13,774 nucleotides of DNA from W0P28-013 sp963659365 (lineage in GTDB: Bacteria; Bacteroidota; Bacteroidia; Bacteroidales; Paludibacteraceae), in contig CAVKTI010000057.1 in the NCBI GenBank assembly GCA_963659365.1, positions 1-13,774 of the forward strand, given 5' to 3'. A model generated the notes under the pieces. The model made no database searches and was not told the origin of the DNA. It saw only the letters and a list, made by a program, of their open reading frames with translations. Of this stretch, positions 1-6,952 are shown piece after piece. Position 1 is the first letter of the stretch, and every line of letters begins with the position of its first letter. The position numbers and the translations under genes were made by a program.

Positions 1-7
1 AGGACTT

Positions 8-259
8 TTATCTCAAAAACAAAAACTCTCCCCTAGATTTATCGGGTGAGCCCCAATCAACCTCTTTTAAGGCATTCATAGCATCGAAAACCATGCCTAC
101 ACCATCGGTATCCTTGTTCGATAGATAAACACTGCCTTGTGTCCACGAAAAACCCTGCGACTCGAGAATGCGTCCAATCTCGACATACGCATTGTTGTAG
201 GGTTCGCCAAAATTCTCCTTCAATTTGGCAATTTCCATATCGAACGCTATCGCATACAT
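8..259 (-). CDS. vapD: VapD-like endoribonuclease toxin
   Basis: An 83-residue protein that begins MYAIAFDM, continues with an AYVEIGRILESQGF helix and then QGSVYLSNKD. This is the start, order and spacing of the VapD family, a Cas2-like ferredoxin-fold mRNA endoribonuclease that acts as a toxin in Haemophilus and Helicobacter. Asp7, at the end of strand 1, is the conserved acidic residue of the fold. The middle of the protein (VFDAMNALKEVDW, about residues 57-69) also fits. The start lies one base after the stop of the upstream small gene, so the two are co-transcribed and probably translationally coupled. Known VapD proteins are about 90-95 residues with a conserved RDIRAF-type tail. Here the last 14 residues do not match that tail and the protein stops early, so activity is uncertain. 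The family call rests on recognised sequence pattern; toxin function is inferred. Confidence 0.85.
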   Translation of the reverse strand: MYAIAFDMEIAKLKENFGEPYNNAYVEIGRILESQGFSWTQGSVYLSNKDTDGVGMVFDAMNALKEVDWGSPDKSRGEFLFLR

Positions 260-260
260 A

Positions 261-446
261 TTACGCCAATTTGAAATACTGTTGCTTGTTGAAGTAGATA
301 ATTTTGTTTTTTACTGCTTGCGCATAAACCACAATCCCATTGAACGGATTGTTTTTGACCTCTTTTACAACGGCATCAACCCATGTGTCCTCGCCTGTGA
401 GGTCTGGCGAAATTTTCACATGCGCTCCGATTTCCATTTTTGCCAT
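261..446 (-). CDS. Small VapX-like antitoxin partner of VapD
   Basis: A 61-residue protein beginning MAKMEIGAHVKISPDLTG, directly upstream of vapD with one base between its TAA and the vapD ATG. The ATG at 446 is preferred because a GGGAG sequence sits 8 bases upstream; a TTG two codons earlier is possible but badly spaced. The start resembles small beta-barrel (KOW/SH3-like) proteins: basic, with alternating hydrophobic residues and no DNA-binding helix visible. In Haemophilus the vapX antitoxin gene, of similar size, lies just upstream of vapD in one operon. Position, size and spacing therefore suggest the antitoxin. I do not recognise close sequence similarity to the Haemophilus VapX, so the role is inferred from context. 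Confidence 0.65.
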   Translation of the reverse strand: MAKMEIGAHVKISPDLTGEDTWVDAVVKEVKNNPFNGIVVYAQAVKNKIIYFNKQQYFKLA

Positions 447-472
447 AACCAAATCTCCCTTTGTTTCGCTTG

Positions 473-503
473 CAAAGTTACAAACTTTTTTTTGTTATGC
501 AAT
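473..503 (-). promoter_or_regulatory. Promoter of the vapX-vapD pair
   Basis: On the minus strand TAACTTTG (480 to 473) matches the Bacteroidota -7 consensus TAnnTTTG. ATTG (503 to 500) sits 19 bases upstream as the -33 element. Transcription would start near 466, about 20 bases before the ATG at 446. The promoter lies in the short gap after the T9SS cargo gene, so the pair is probably expressed independently of that operon. Confidence 0.65.
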
Positions 504-511
504 TCTAATAA

Positions 512-1219
512 CTACCGCTGCACTTTGAACCATGCGCTGTGCTGCCCTTTGTTGGTTTGTATGGTCAGAATGTAGAAGCCTGCAGGCAAATGGCTCACAC
601 TGATGTTTTGGTGCAGTGATTGCGCATCGAAACTACTTTGAATTTGTCCCAAAACATTGTAGATATAACCGTGTGCCAAAGTGATGCCATCGGCCAACTC
701 TACCTCGATACTGTTTTGCACCAGCGTTGACGAGAGTTCGAACAGTTGCGGCTGCATGTATGGATTGTCGAGTTTTGTACTTCCTTTCTTTTGATGCTCT
801 ACAATGACAATTGTTCCATAATCGTCGAACGGAAAGCAATCGAATGGCGGCGTGGTGTCGGTGGTTATACTCATTTTGAAGCCAAGCATATAAGTTCCCG
901 ATTCCCAAGTACTACAATCAATCGTTAGACTATCTTTCGATTGGTCGTAGGTGCCAAGATTGGTAATCGTGTCGAGGACAATAAAAGTGAAGCCATCTTT
1001 GAGAGTACGATCCATACTTTTGTATTCAACGACTGTTTTTGTTACATCTCCCCAAATAGGATATTCGTTACCAACAGCAAAATATGGACGCGTGTAACAT
1101 TTATAACAATCGGCAACTGAATCGTATTTGGCGTATGAGTGTGCCGCACAGCCCGCTTGAGCATAACAAATGCCAAACGCTCCGAAAAAAAGGCTTAATA
1201 TCAATCTCCTGCTTTTCAT
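512..1219 (-). CDS. Exported protein with T9SS type A sorting domain
   Basis: A 235-residue protein of unknown function. Residues 1 to about 22 form a signal peptide (basic MKSRR, hydrophobic core, ICYA-QAG cleavage region). A cysteine-bearing stretch follows (Cys24, Cys38, Cys41), then a beta-rich body. The last 65 or so residues have the form of a T9SS type A sorting domain: YIYNVLGQ, then an ISVSHLPAGFYIL segment and a final basic FKVQR. Such domains direct passage through the type IX secretion system of Bacteroidota and are normally removed at the outer membrane. The ATG overlaps the stop of the upstream 641-residue gene in an ATGA, so the two are translationally coupled. No catalytic motif is visible in the body. 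Export is well supported; the biochemical role is unknown. Confidence 0.75.
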   Translation of the reverse strand: MKSRRLILSLFFGAFGICYAQAGCAAHSYAKYDSVADCYKCYTRPYFAVGNEYPIWGDVTKTVVEYKSMDRTLKDGFTFIVLDTITNLGTYDQSKDSLTIDCSTWESGTYMLGFKMSITTDTTPPFDCFPFDDYGTIVIVEHQKKGSTKLDNPYMQPQLFELSSTLVQNSIEVELADGITLAHGYIYNVLGQIQSSFDAQSLHQNISVSHLPAGFYILTIQTNKGQHSAWFKVQR

Positions 1220-3141
1220 AACTTCATAAATTGTCTAGCGAATTGACGACCATCGGTTAGCGTTACTACAAGCAGATAGGCCGTTTGGCTTGTGAGTGCA
1301 CTGGTATCTATCTGTTCGTTTTGCGCAGCATTGCAGTTTTGTATGAAAACTCCTGAAGCATCTGTAATTTTCACAGAAGAAATCTCCAAATCGGGAACTG
1401 CGTTGCCATTTTCACGGAAATAGTAGGTGATATAATTGGTTGATGCTGTTACATACATTGTGAGTGGAGTACCAACATTTCCGACAAGTTTATGCACAGC
1501 AGTGCTTGTGCCTTCGCTATTCAATCCCGCTACACTTATGCCATATTGCTGCGACAATGGGAGGTTGTGTGTAACATAATCGAGCATATCGGCTTCGATA
1601 GTGTCGCGTGTAGTGATGCCTGGAGTTATTGGCGTGTAAGTTACAATATATTTGTCGCTTCCATCTGAAAACGCCTTGATGGAAACACTTAACGAGTCGC
1701 CGTCTTCGTTTTCGGTAAATTCGCAAACAGGTAAATTGGGCCTATAGGGAATCTCGATAGGTAGTGTACTTATGACAGTTACAGTTCGCCCATCTACATT
1801 TATAGTTTCTTCTGCTTTTACCCGCCCCATTATGCGATTGTTCAGTGGATTGCGTCGCCAATCATTGTCGGGTAGTGCGCTGAACAAAACTTGCAGATTG
1901 TTTGTTTCGCCAGAGGCAAGCACATAGGTGCTGTCGGCGCAGAAAAGGTTACAACTCATATTTGCAGTGATATAGTCGCCAGTAGCGTTGAATGTGTAAT
2001 TGTTGTTTGCACGCAACACAGAATTACCATTGATTTCCCCTTTAGGTACATATTCGTCATCAGAAACAACAACATCAAACATCCACCCCAAGCCATTCAA
2101 AACTTTTTCGGTATTGTGTGTTATTTTTCGCACAACGACTCCCTTGTAGAGAGAGGGCAACATTAGTTCTATTGGATCATTGTTTTCGTCACAATAACTT
2201 ATTGTATTCAGTGTGGCTTTTGTAGGCAAACAATCAGGACAAGCGAGCAATTCATTGTGTAATTCTATATTTTTAGGCCCATAGACATTTGTAGCAAGAA
2301 ATGTACGAAAATCACGATTTTTCCCAACATAATCTGTAATAGGCTCGTGGGAACCATTATACAGGTGTGCATCGAATGCCGTGAGATATTCATTCCCTTT
2401 ATGATCTTTTCCGATAGTCAGTTCGCCATCAGAACCTATATCAAACGAACTTTGGAAGCCACACCCTACGACCAATCCACGCAAAATGACGGTAACCATA
2501 TCATATTGGTCGCTGGCAATTCCATCGGGGTCTTCACCATAATAGTAGTTGTTGTCGGGATTGATATATATCGTCATACAAGGCTCATTTTCGAGATATT
2601 CGCCTTGATTTGCCAAATTGACCAATGCGAGTGGATATAGGCAATTTGTATAGGTATAGCCACTTTCGCCAATGTGAGGATAATATGGGAAGGAAGCAGG
2701 CATTTCGTCTAAGTATTGTATCTCGACCTTGCAAATCTCGTTTTCTCCATCAAATTGCGACGGTTCGCCAAATTCAACAATCGCCGTTATGGGGTCGGGA
2801 AGGTTAATCATCATACGCGTCATTTCGCTCGAAAAAATATCTTCGGCTATTTTTTTTGCCATTTCTAACTTTGCCGAATTAGAACGATTGCGTATAATTG
2901 CACACTTACGAATAGAACTTGACGGTGCCGCATCGGCTACCACTACATTGCTGCTGCTAGTATTCGAACCAAAAAGAGTTGTCGAAAGCGTTACAAGTCT
3001 ATTGTCTTCCGCTGGTGCTTCAGGAGTGGCTGGTTCAGTTGAACTTCGCATACAAGTGCCATCGTTGAGCCACAGTCCATAGGAGGTGGCACTTATTGCA
3101 CTTGCATATAGAAGCACAATAAAAAAAAGAAATTTCTTCAT
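1216..3141 (-). CDS. Exported T9SS cargo; zincin-like domain lacking HEXXH
   Basis: A 641-residue protein with a signal peptide (residues 1 to about 18, MKKFLFFIVLLYASAISA). Residues about 90-300 match the layout of a family of exported zinc-metalloprotease-like proteins: a segment normally reading TVxLHExxHGLGFxSS, followed by a (F/Y)D-x-L-x(2)G motif. Here residues 216-231 read VTVILRGLVVGCGFQS, so RGLVV (221-225) stands where HEXXH should be, while FDAHLYNG (256-263) is kept. All three catalytic residues are therefore missing. Residues about 470-560 resemble a fibronectin type III domain (LPLSQQYGISVAGLNSEG). Residues about 585-641 resemble a T9SS sorting domain ending in RQFMKL. It is the first gene of a two-gene operon. 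Export is well supported; the pseudo-protease reading is inferred from motif alignment by eye, and a binding or structural role is the likely alternative to catalysis. Confidence 0.7.
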   Translation of the reverse strand: MKKFLFFIVLLYASAISATSYGLWLNDGTCMRSSTEPATPEAPAEDNRLVTLSTTLFGSNTSSSNVVVADAAPSSSIRKCAIIRNRSNSAKLEMAKKIAEDIFSSEMTRMMINLPDPITAIVEFGEPSQFDGENEICKVEIQYLDEMPASFPYYPHIGESGYTYTNCLYPLALVNLANQGEYLENEPCMTIYINPDNNYYYGEDPDGIASDQYDMVTVILRGLVVGCGFQSSFDIGSDGELTIGKDHKGNEYLTAFDAHLYNGSHEPITDYVGKNRDFRTFLATNVYGPKNIELHNELLACPDCLPTKATLNTISYCDENNDPIELMLPSLYKGVVVRKITHNTEKVLNGLGWMFDVVVSDDEYVPKGEINGNSVLRANNNYTFNATGDYITANMSCNLFCADSTYVLASGETNNLQVLFSALPDNDWRRNPLNNRIMGRVKAEETINVDGRTVTVISTLPIEIPYRPNLPVCEFTENEDGDSLSVSIKAFSDGSDKYIVTYTPITPGITTRDTIEADMLDYVTHNLPLSQQYGISVAGLNSEGTSTAVHKLVGNVGTPLTMYVTASTNYITYYFRENGNAVPDLEISSVKITDASGVFIQNCNAAQNEQIDTSALTSQTAYLLVVTLTDGRQFARQFMKL

Positions 3142-3164
3142 GGCAATTGGTTTTAATGTCGCTG

Positions 3165-3196
3165 CAAATATACAAATAAATGTTTACAAGTGCAAA
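3165..3196 (-). promoter_or_regulatory. Promoter of the T9SS cargo operon
   Basis: On the minus strand TTTG (3196 to 3193), a 20-base spacer and TATATTTG (3172 to 3165) give an exact Bacteroidota -33/-7 promoter. Predicted transcription start is near 3158, leaving a leader of about 17 bases before the ATG at 3141. Confidence 0.8.
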
Positions 3197-3262
3197 AAAA
3201 CAATAAAATGGTGTGCCGTGGCGAAAAAAATGTGCGAAGCAAATGAAAATCCACAAACCCAC

Positions 3263-3296
3263 AAAGTAGGGATGCGGCATGCCACATCCCTACTTT
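3263..3296 (-). terminator. Hairpin terminator of secA
   Basis: A perfect 12-bp inverted repeat (AAAGTAGGGATG, 3263-3274, with its complement at 3285-3296) encloses a small GGC/GCC inner stem. It begins 36 bases past the secA stop. The T-tract on the minus strand is short (TTT then G), but the stem itself is strong, and it separates secA from the promoter of the cargo operon. Confidence 0.75.
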
Positions 3297-3331
3297 ATAA
3301 ACTTTACAAACTTTTAACTTTCACACTAAAT

Positions 3332-6300
3332 TTACGCATTCCGTCCGTGGCAATTTTTGTATTTTTTGCCGCTGCCGCAGGGGCAAGGGTCGTTGCGACC
3401 AACGGTCTTTTCGGCACGAATGGGCTGCGTTACTTGCCGTGCGCGCGTGTCCTGCTTGGTAGGGTCGCTACCGCCCTGAAAGTCGTCTTTTTGCGTGCGA
3501 TAACGGCTATAATCGGCGCGTTTCTGCTCCGCTTGGCGCACCTGCTCTGGCTCGCGCACTGGAATCTGACCGCGCATCAGTATCGAGGTAACTTTGCGGT
3601 TCACATCGTCGATCATGCGTTTGAACAGGTTGAACGACTCGAGTTTGTAGATGAGCAGCGGATCTTTCTGCTCGTAAGAGGCATTTTGAACCGATGTGCG
3701 CAGGTCGTCGAGTTCGCGCAGATGCTCTTTCCACGCCTCGTCGATGGTGATGAGCAGAACGACTTTCTCGAACGCTTTTACCACCTCTTTGGCTTGCGAT
3801 TCGTAGGCATTTTTCAGGTTCACAGGAATGTTTAGCACACGCTTGCCGTCGGTTATCGGAATCAGAATGTTTTCGTACTGCTGTCCTTGTTTTTCGTACA
3901 CCTGCTTGATGACAGGATAGGCAATTTCGGCCATCTTGTCCATCTTGCGTTTGAAGGTGGCGTAGGCAGCATCGGCCACATCATCGACCAGCGCATTGGG
4001 GCGTTTCGAGCGGAAGGTATCGGCATCGAAAGGCGCGTCCATCGCAAAGACGGAGAGCAGTTCGTTGTTCATGCCGTCGTAGTCGTTGGCATCGGCAGCG
4101 TCGAGCACAATGTTTTCGGCAGCATCGTAGAGCGTGTTCACAATGTCCACGCCAATGCGCTCGCCCATCAAGGCGTGGCGGCGGCGACCATAGACCACAT
4201 TACGCTGCGAATTCATCACATCGTCGTATTCGAGCAGGCGTTTGCGTATACCGAAGTTGTTCTCCTCGACCTTCTTCTGGGCGCGTTCGATGGAGCGCGA
4301 AATCATCGGGTGTTCAATCATCTCGCCCTCTTCGAATCCGAGTCGGTCCATCACTTTCGATATGCGTTCGGAGCCGAACAGACGCATCAAATTGTCTTCG
4401 AGCGAAACATAGAACACCGATGTGCCTGGGTCGCCTTGACGACCAGCACGACCGCGCAACTGACGATCGACGCGACGGCTTTCGTGGCGTTCGGTGCCGA
4501 TAATGGCCAAACCGCCTGCCTCGCGCACTTCGGGCGTGAGTTTGATGTCGGTACCACGACCTGCCATGTTGGTGGCGATGGTAACCGTGCCGCTGCGACC
4601 TGCTTCAGCCACAATGTCGGCCTCTTTTTGGTGCAGTTTGGCGTTCAACACATTGTGTTTTATCTTGCGCATGGTGAGCATTCGGCTCAACAGTTCGGAG
4701 ATTTCGACCGAAGTGGTACCCACCAACACAGGGCGACCTTGCGACACCATATTCACAATCTCTTCGATGACGGCGGTATATTTTTCGCGTTTTGTCTTGT
4801 AGATGCGGTCGTCCATGTCGATACGCGCCACAGGGCGGTTGGTCGGAATCACCACCACATCGAGTTTGTAGATGTCCCAAAACTCGCCCGCTTCTGTTTC
4901 GGCCGTACCTGTCATGCCCGCCAATTTGTGGTACATACGGAAATAGTTTTGCAGCGTGATGGTGGCAAATGTTTGCGTGGCAGCCTCGACTTGCACGCGC
5001 TCTTTGGCCTCGATGGCTTGGTGCAGTCCATCGCTGTAGCGGCGGCCTTCCATGATACGCCCAGTCTGCTCATCGACAATTTTCACTTTGTTGTCGATAA
5101 CCACATATTGGTCGTCTTTTTCGAATAGCGTGTAGGCTTTCAACAGTTGGTTTACCGTATGCACGCGCTCCGATTTTATGGCGTAATTTTGCAGAATCTC
5201 GTCTTTTTTCGCCTGTTTTTCCTCTTTCGACAGATTTTCGTTTTCGATTTCTGCCAATTCGGCACCCACATCGGGCAGCACAAAGAATTTTGGGTCGTCG
5301 GTCGAGCCAGTCAGCACATCGATGCCTTTGTCGGTGAGTTCTATCGAGTTGTGTTGCTCATCGATGACAAACAGCAGCGGATCGGTGGCCACATGCATAT
5401 ATTTGTTGTTTTCCTGCATGTAGTACTCTTCGGTTTTGATGAGTTGCTGTTTCACACCCTGTTCGCTCAACAGTTTGATGAGCGGTTTGTTTTTGGGCAT
5501 CGCTTTGTAACTGCGGAACAGTGCCAATGCGCCCTCTTCTTGCGTTTTTTTGTCGTCGTTATTGAGTTTTTGGCGCGCCTCGGCCAACAGTTGCGTCGCC
5601 ATCACAGTTTGCTGTTTCACCAGCGTTTCGACGCGTGGGCGGTACTCTTCGAACAGTTGGTCTTCGCCTTTTGGCACAGGGCCAGAGATGATGAGCGGCG
5701 TGCGCGCATCGTCGATCAACACCGAGTCCACCTCATCGACAATGGCGTAGTTGTGTTGGCGCTGCACCAAATCGAGCGGATTGGTCGCCATATTGTCGCG
5801 CAGATAGTCGAAACCGAACTCGTTGTTGGTACCAAAAGTGATGTCGGCATTGTAGGCGCAGCGGCGTTCGTCGCTGTTTGGGCGGTGCTTGTCGATGCAA
5901 TCGACGCTCAAACCGTGGAACATATAGAGCGGTCCCATCCATTCGGAGTCGCGCTTGGCCAGATAGTCGTTCACCGTAACCACATGCACGCCGTTGCCAG
6001 TGAGCGCATTTAGGAACACAGGCAGCGTAGCGACCAGCGTTTTACCTTCGCCCGTAGCCATTTCGGCAATTTTGCCTTTGTGCAGCACCACGCCACCGAT
6101 GAGTTGCACATCGTAATGCACCATATCCCAAGTGAGCATATTGCCGCCAGCCTCCCACTCGTTGTGGAAAATGGCTTTGTCGCCGTCGATTTCGACAAAA
6201 TCGAACTTGGCGGCAAGGTCGCGGTCGAAGTCGTTGGCGGTAACCTCCACTGTTTCGTTCTCCTTGAAGCGGCGTGCGGTGTCTTTCATTATGGCGAACG

Positions 6301-6628
6301 CTTCGGGCAGTGCCTCGTCGAGGGCGGCCTCCAGTTTGTCGCTTATCTGCTTATCGAGTTTATCGATTTCGGCATACATCTTTTCGCGCTCGTTGAGTTC
6401 GGTGTCCTCGATTTTGGCACGAATCTCGGCGATGCGACTACGCTCGGCAGCCACAATATCGCGCAGATGCTGCTTGATGGCGGCGGCGCGGGCGCGCAGT
6501 TCGTCGTTGCTCAACGCTGCAATGCTCGGGTACACCGCTTTGATTTTATCGACTATCGGCATAATCTCTTTCAAATCGCGCTGCGACTTGTTGCCGAAAA
6601 TTTTTGTCAGAAATTCGTTAAAGCCCAT
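3332..6628 (-). CDS. secA: Preprotein translocase ATPase SecA
   Basis: SecA is the cytoplasmic motor that pushes unfolded preproteins through SecYEG, using ATP. The 1,098 residues fit the long Bacteroidota form (E. coli SecA is 901). Visible parts: the N-terminal helix MGFNEFLTKIFGNKSQRDL; Walker A MATGEGKT (190-197); DEVD Walker B (298-301) followed by SVLIDDARTPLIISG; large charged insertions typical of the phylum before and after the first nucleotide-binding half; YHKLAGMTGTAETEA; the second motor half with ATNMAGRGTDIKL and RQLRGRAGRQGDPG; and a C-terminal zinc-binding tail with Cys1082, Cys1084, Cys1093 and His1094 (CPCGSGKKYKNCH). It is intact and transcribed alone, with a repeat-bearing leader and a hairpin terminator. 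It would serve export of the signal-peptide proteins in this window. Confidence 0.98.
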   Translation of the reverse strand: MGFNEFLTKIFGNKSQRDLKEIMPIVDKIKAVYPSIAALSNDELRARAAAIKQHLRDIVAAERSRIAEIRAKIEDTELNEREKMYAEIDKLDKQISDKLEAALDEALPEAFAIMKDTARRFKENETVEVTANDFDRDLAAKFDFVEIDGDKAIFHNEWEAGGNMLTWDMVHYDVQLIGGVVLHKGKIAEMATGEGKTLVATLPVFLNALTGNGVHVVTVNDYLAKRDSEWMGPLYMFHGLSVDCIDKHRPNSDERRCAYNADITFGTNNEFGFDYLRDNMATNPLDLVQRQHNYAIVDEVDSVLIDDARTPLIISGPVPKGEDQLFEEYRPRVETLVKQQTVMATQLLAEARQKLNNDDKKTQEEGALALFRSYKAMPKNKPLIKLLSEQGVKQQLIKTEEYYMQENNKYMHVATDPLLFVIDEQHNSIELTDKGIDVLTGSTDDPKFFVLPDVGAELAEIENENLSKEEKQAKKDEILQNYAIKSERVHTVNQLLKAYTLFEKDDQYVVIDNKVKIVDEQTGRIMEGRRYSDGLHQAIEAKERVQVEAATQTFATITLQNYFRMYHKLAGMTGTAETEAGEFWDIYKLDVVVIPTNRPVARIDMDDRIYKTKREKYTAVIEEIVNMVSQGRPVLVGTTSVEISELLSRMLTMRKIKHNVLNAKLHQKEADIVAEAGRSGTVTIATNMAGRGTDIKLTPEVREAGGLAIIGTERHESRRVDRQLRGRAGRQGDPGTSVFYVSLEDNLMRLFGSERISKVMDRLGFEEGEMIEHPMISRSIERAQKKVEENNFGIRKRLLEYDDVMNSQRNVVYGRRRHALMGERIGVDIVNTLYDAAENIVLDAADANDYDGMNNELLSVFAMDAPFDADTFRSKRPNALVDDVADAAYATFKRKMDKMAEIAYPVIKQVYEKQGQQYENILIPITDGKRVLNIPVNLKNAYESQAKEVVKAFEKVVLLITIDEAWKEHLRELDDLRTSVQNASYEQKDPLLIYKLESFNLFKRMIDDVNRKVTSILMRGQIPVREPEQVRQAEQKRADYSRYRTQKDDFQGGSDPTKQDTRARQVTQPIRAEKTVGRNDPCPCGSGKKYKNCHGRNA

Positions 6629-6633
6629 ATCTC

Positions 6634-6675
6634 TTTAATCGTTTAGTTGTTGAAATGTTTAATCGTTTAACTGTT
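6634..6675 (-). repeat. Tandem 18-mer repeat in the secA leader
   Basis: TTTAATCGTTTAGTTGTT (6634-6651) is repeated as TTTAATCGTTTAACTGTT (6658-6675), with two mismatches and a 24-base period. The first copy ends 5 bases before the secA ATG on the minus strand, so any protein or RNA contact would overlap the ribosome-binding zone. Confidence 0.7.
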
Positions 6676-6707
6676 TTTGGCAATTTGACAAATTCGCCTG
6701 CAATCTG

Positions 6708-6715
6708 CAAAGTTA
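6708..6715 (-). promoter_or_regulatory. Candidate -7 element of the secA promoter
   Basis: TAACTTTG on the minus strand (6715 to 6708) fits TAnnTTTG. No good TTTG lies at the usual distance upstream, so only the -7 element can be supported. A start near 6701 would give a leader of about 72 bases carrying the tandem repeat. Confidence 0.45.
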
Positions 6716-6775
6716 CAAATTTTATACCAATAATCGGTACGAAAGTGCATTTGTCAGAAAAAATTGTCGATGATA

Positions 6776-6807
6776 GTTGCACATTCACAAAAAAAAGCGT
6801 ACCTTTG
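6776..6807 (+). promoter_or_regulatory. Promoter of metK
   Basis: GTTG (6776-6779), a 20-base spacer and TACCTTTG (6800-6807) make a good Bacteroidota promoter. The predicted transcription start near 6814 lies just upstream of the riboswitch aptamer (6819), so the whole aptamer would be transcribed. Confidence 0.75.
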
Positions 6808-6818
6808 CGCCTAGAATT

Positions 6819-6864
6819 TGTGGAGAGATTTGACCGCTTGCAACCACGCTAAAAAATGCTAAAG
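6819..6864 (+). ncRNA. SAM-II riboswitch aptamer
   Basis: The RNA senses S-adenosylmethionine, the product of the downstream metK. The sequence fits the compact H-type pseudoknot of the SAM-II (SAM_alpha) class. P1 is GTGG (6820-6823) with CCAC (6844-6847). The loop has the conserved GATTTGACC (6827-6835) and TTGCAACCACG, and the 3' strand is an A-rich run ending ATGCTAAAG. The loop segment CTTGCA (6837-6842) can pair with TGC (6857-6859) and AAG (6862-6864) around a 2-base bulge, giving the pseudoknot. The core parallels the Agrobacterium metA aptamer of known structure. The class normally hides a ribosome-binding site directly after the aptamer, but here metK starts about 88 bases further on. 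Confidence 0.88.
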
Positions 6865-6952
6865 AAGTTCCGCTTCCGCGTTTTTTTCGTCCGCACTCGC
6901 GTGACATTCTCCCAAACAAAGTTTTTATTTTTCACCTTAAAAAACTATTGTT
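6865..6952 (+). other. Leader between the SAM-II aptamer and metK
   Basis: This 88-base segment should contain the expression platform. A 4-bp hairpin, GAAG (6864-6867) with CTTC (6873-6876), overlaps the last base of the aptamer pseudoknot. It is followed 4 bases later by seven Ts (6881-6887), which could be a weak intrinsic terminator. CGCG at 6877-6880 can also pair with CGCG at 6898-6901. No clear Shine-Dalgarno sequence precedes the metK ATG. How ligand binding controls metK is not obvious from the sequence. Confidence 0.4.

Noticed and set aside
512..1219. Lipoprotein signal in the 235-residue cargo protein.
   Set aside because: The residue before Cys18 is Ile, which does not fit a lipobox; a signal peptidase I site after CYA fits better.
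3887..6013. Long plus-strand open frames opposite secA (413 and 288 codons).
   Set aside because: They are antisense shadows of a strongly conserved gene; their translations are low-complexity His/Val/Phe-rich and match no family.
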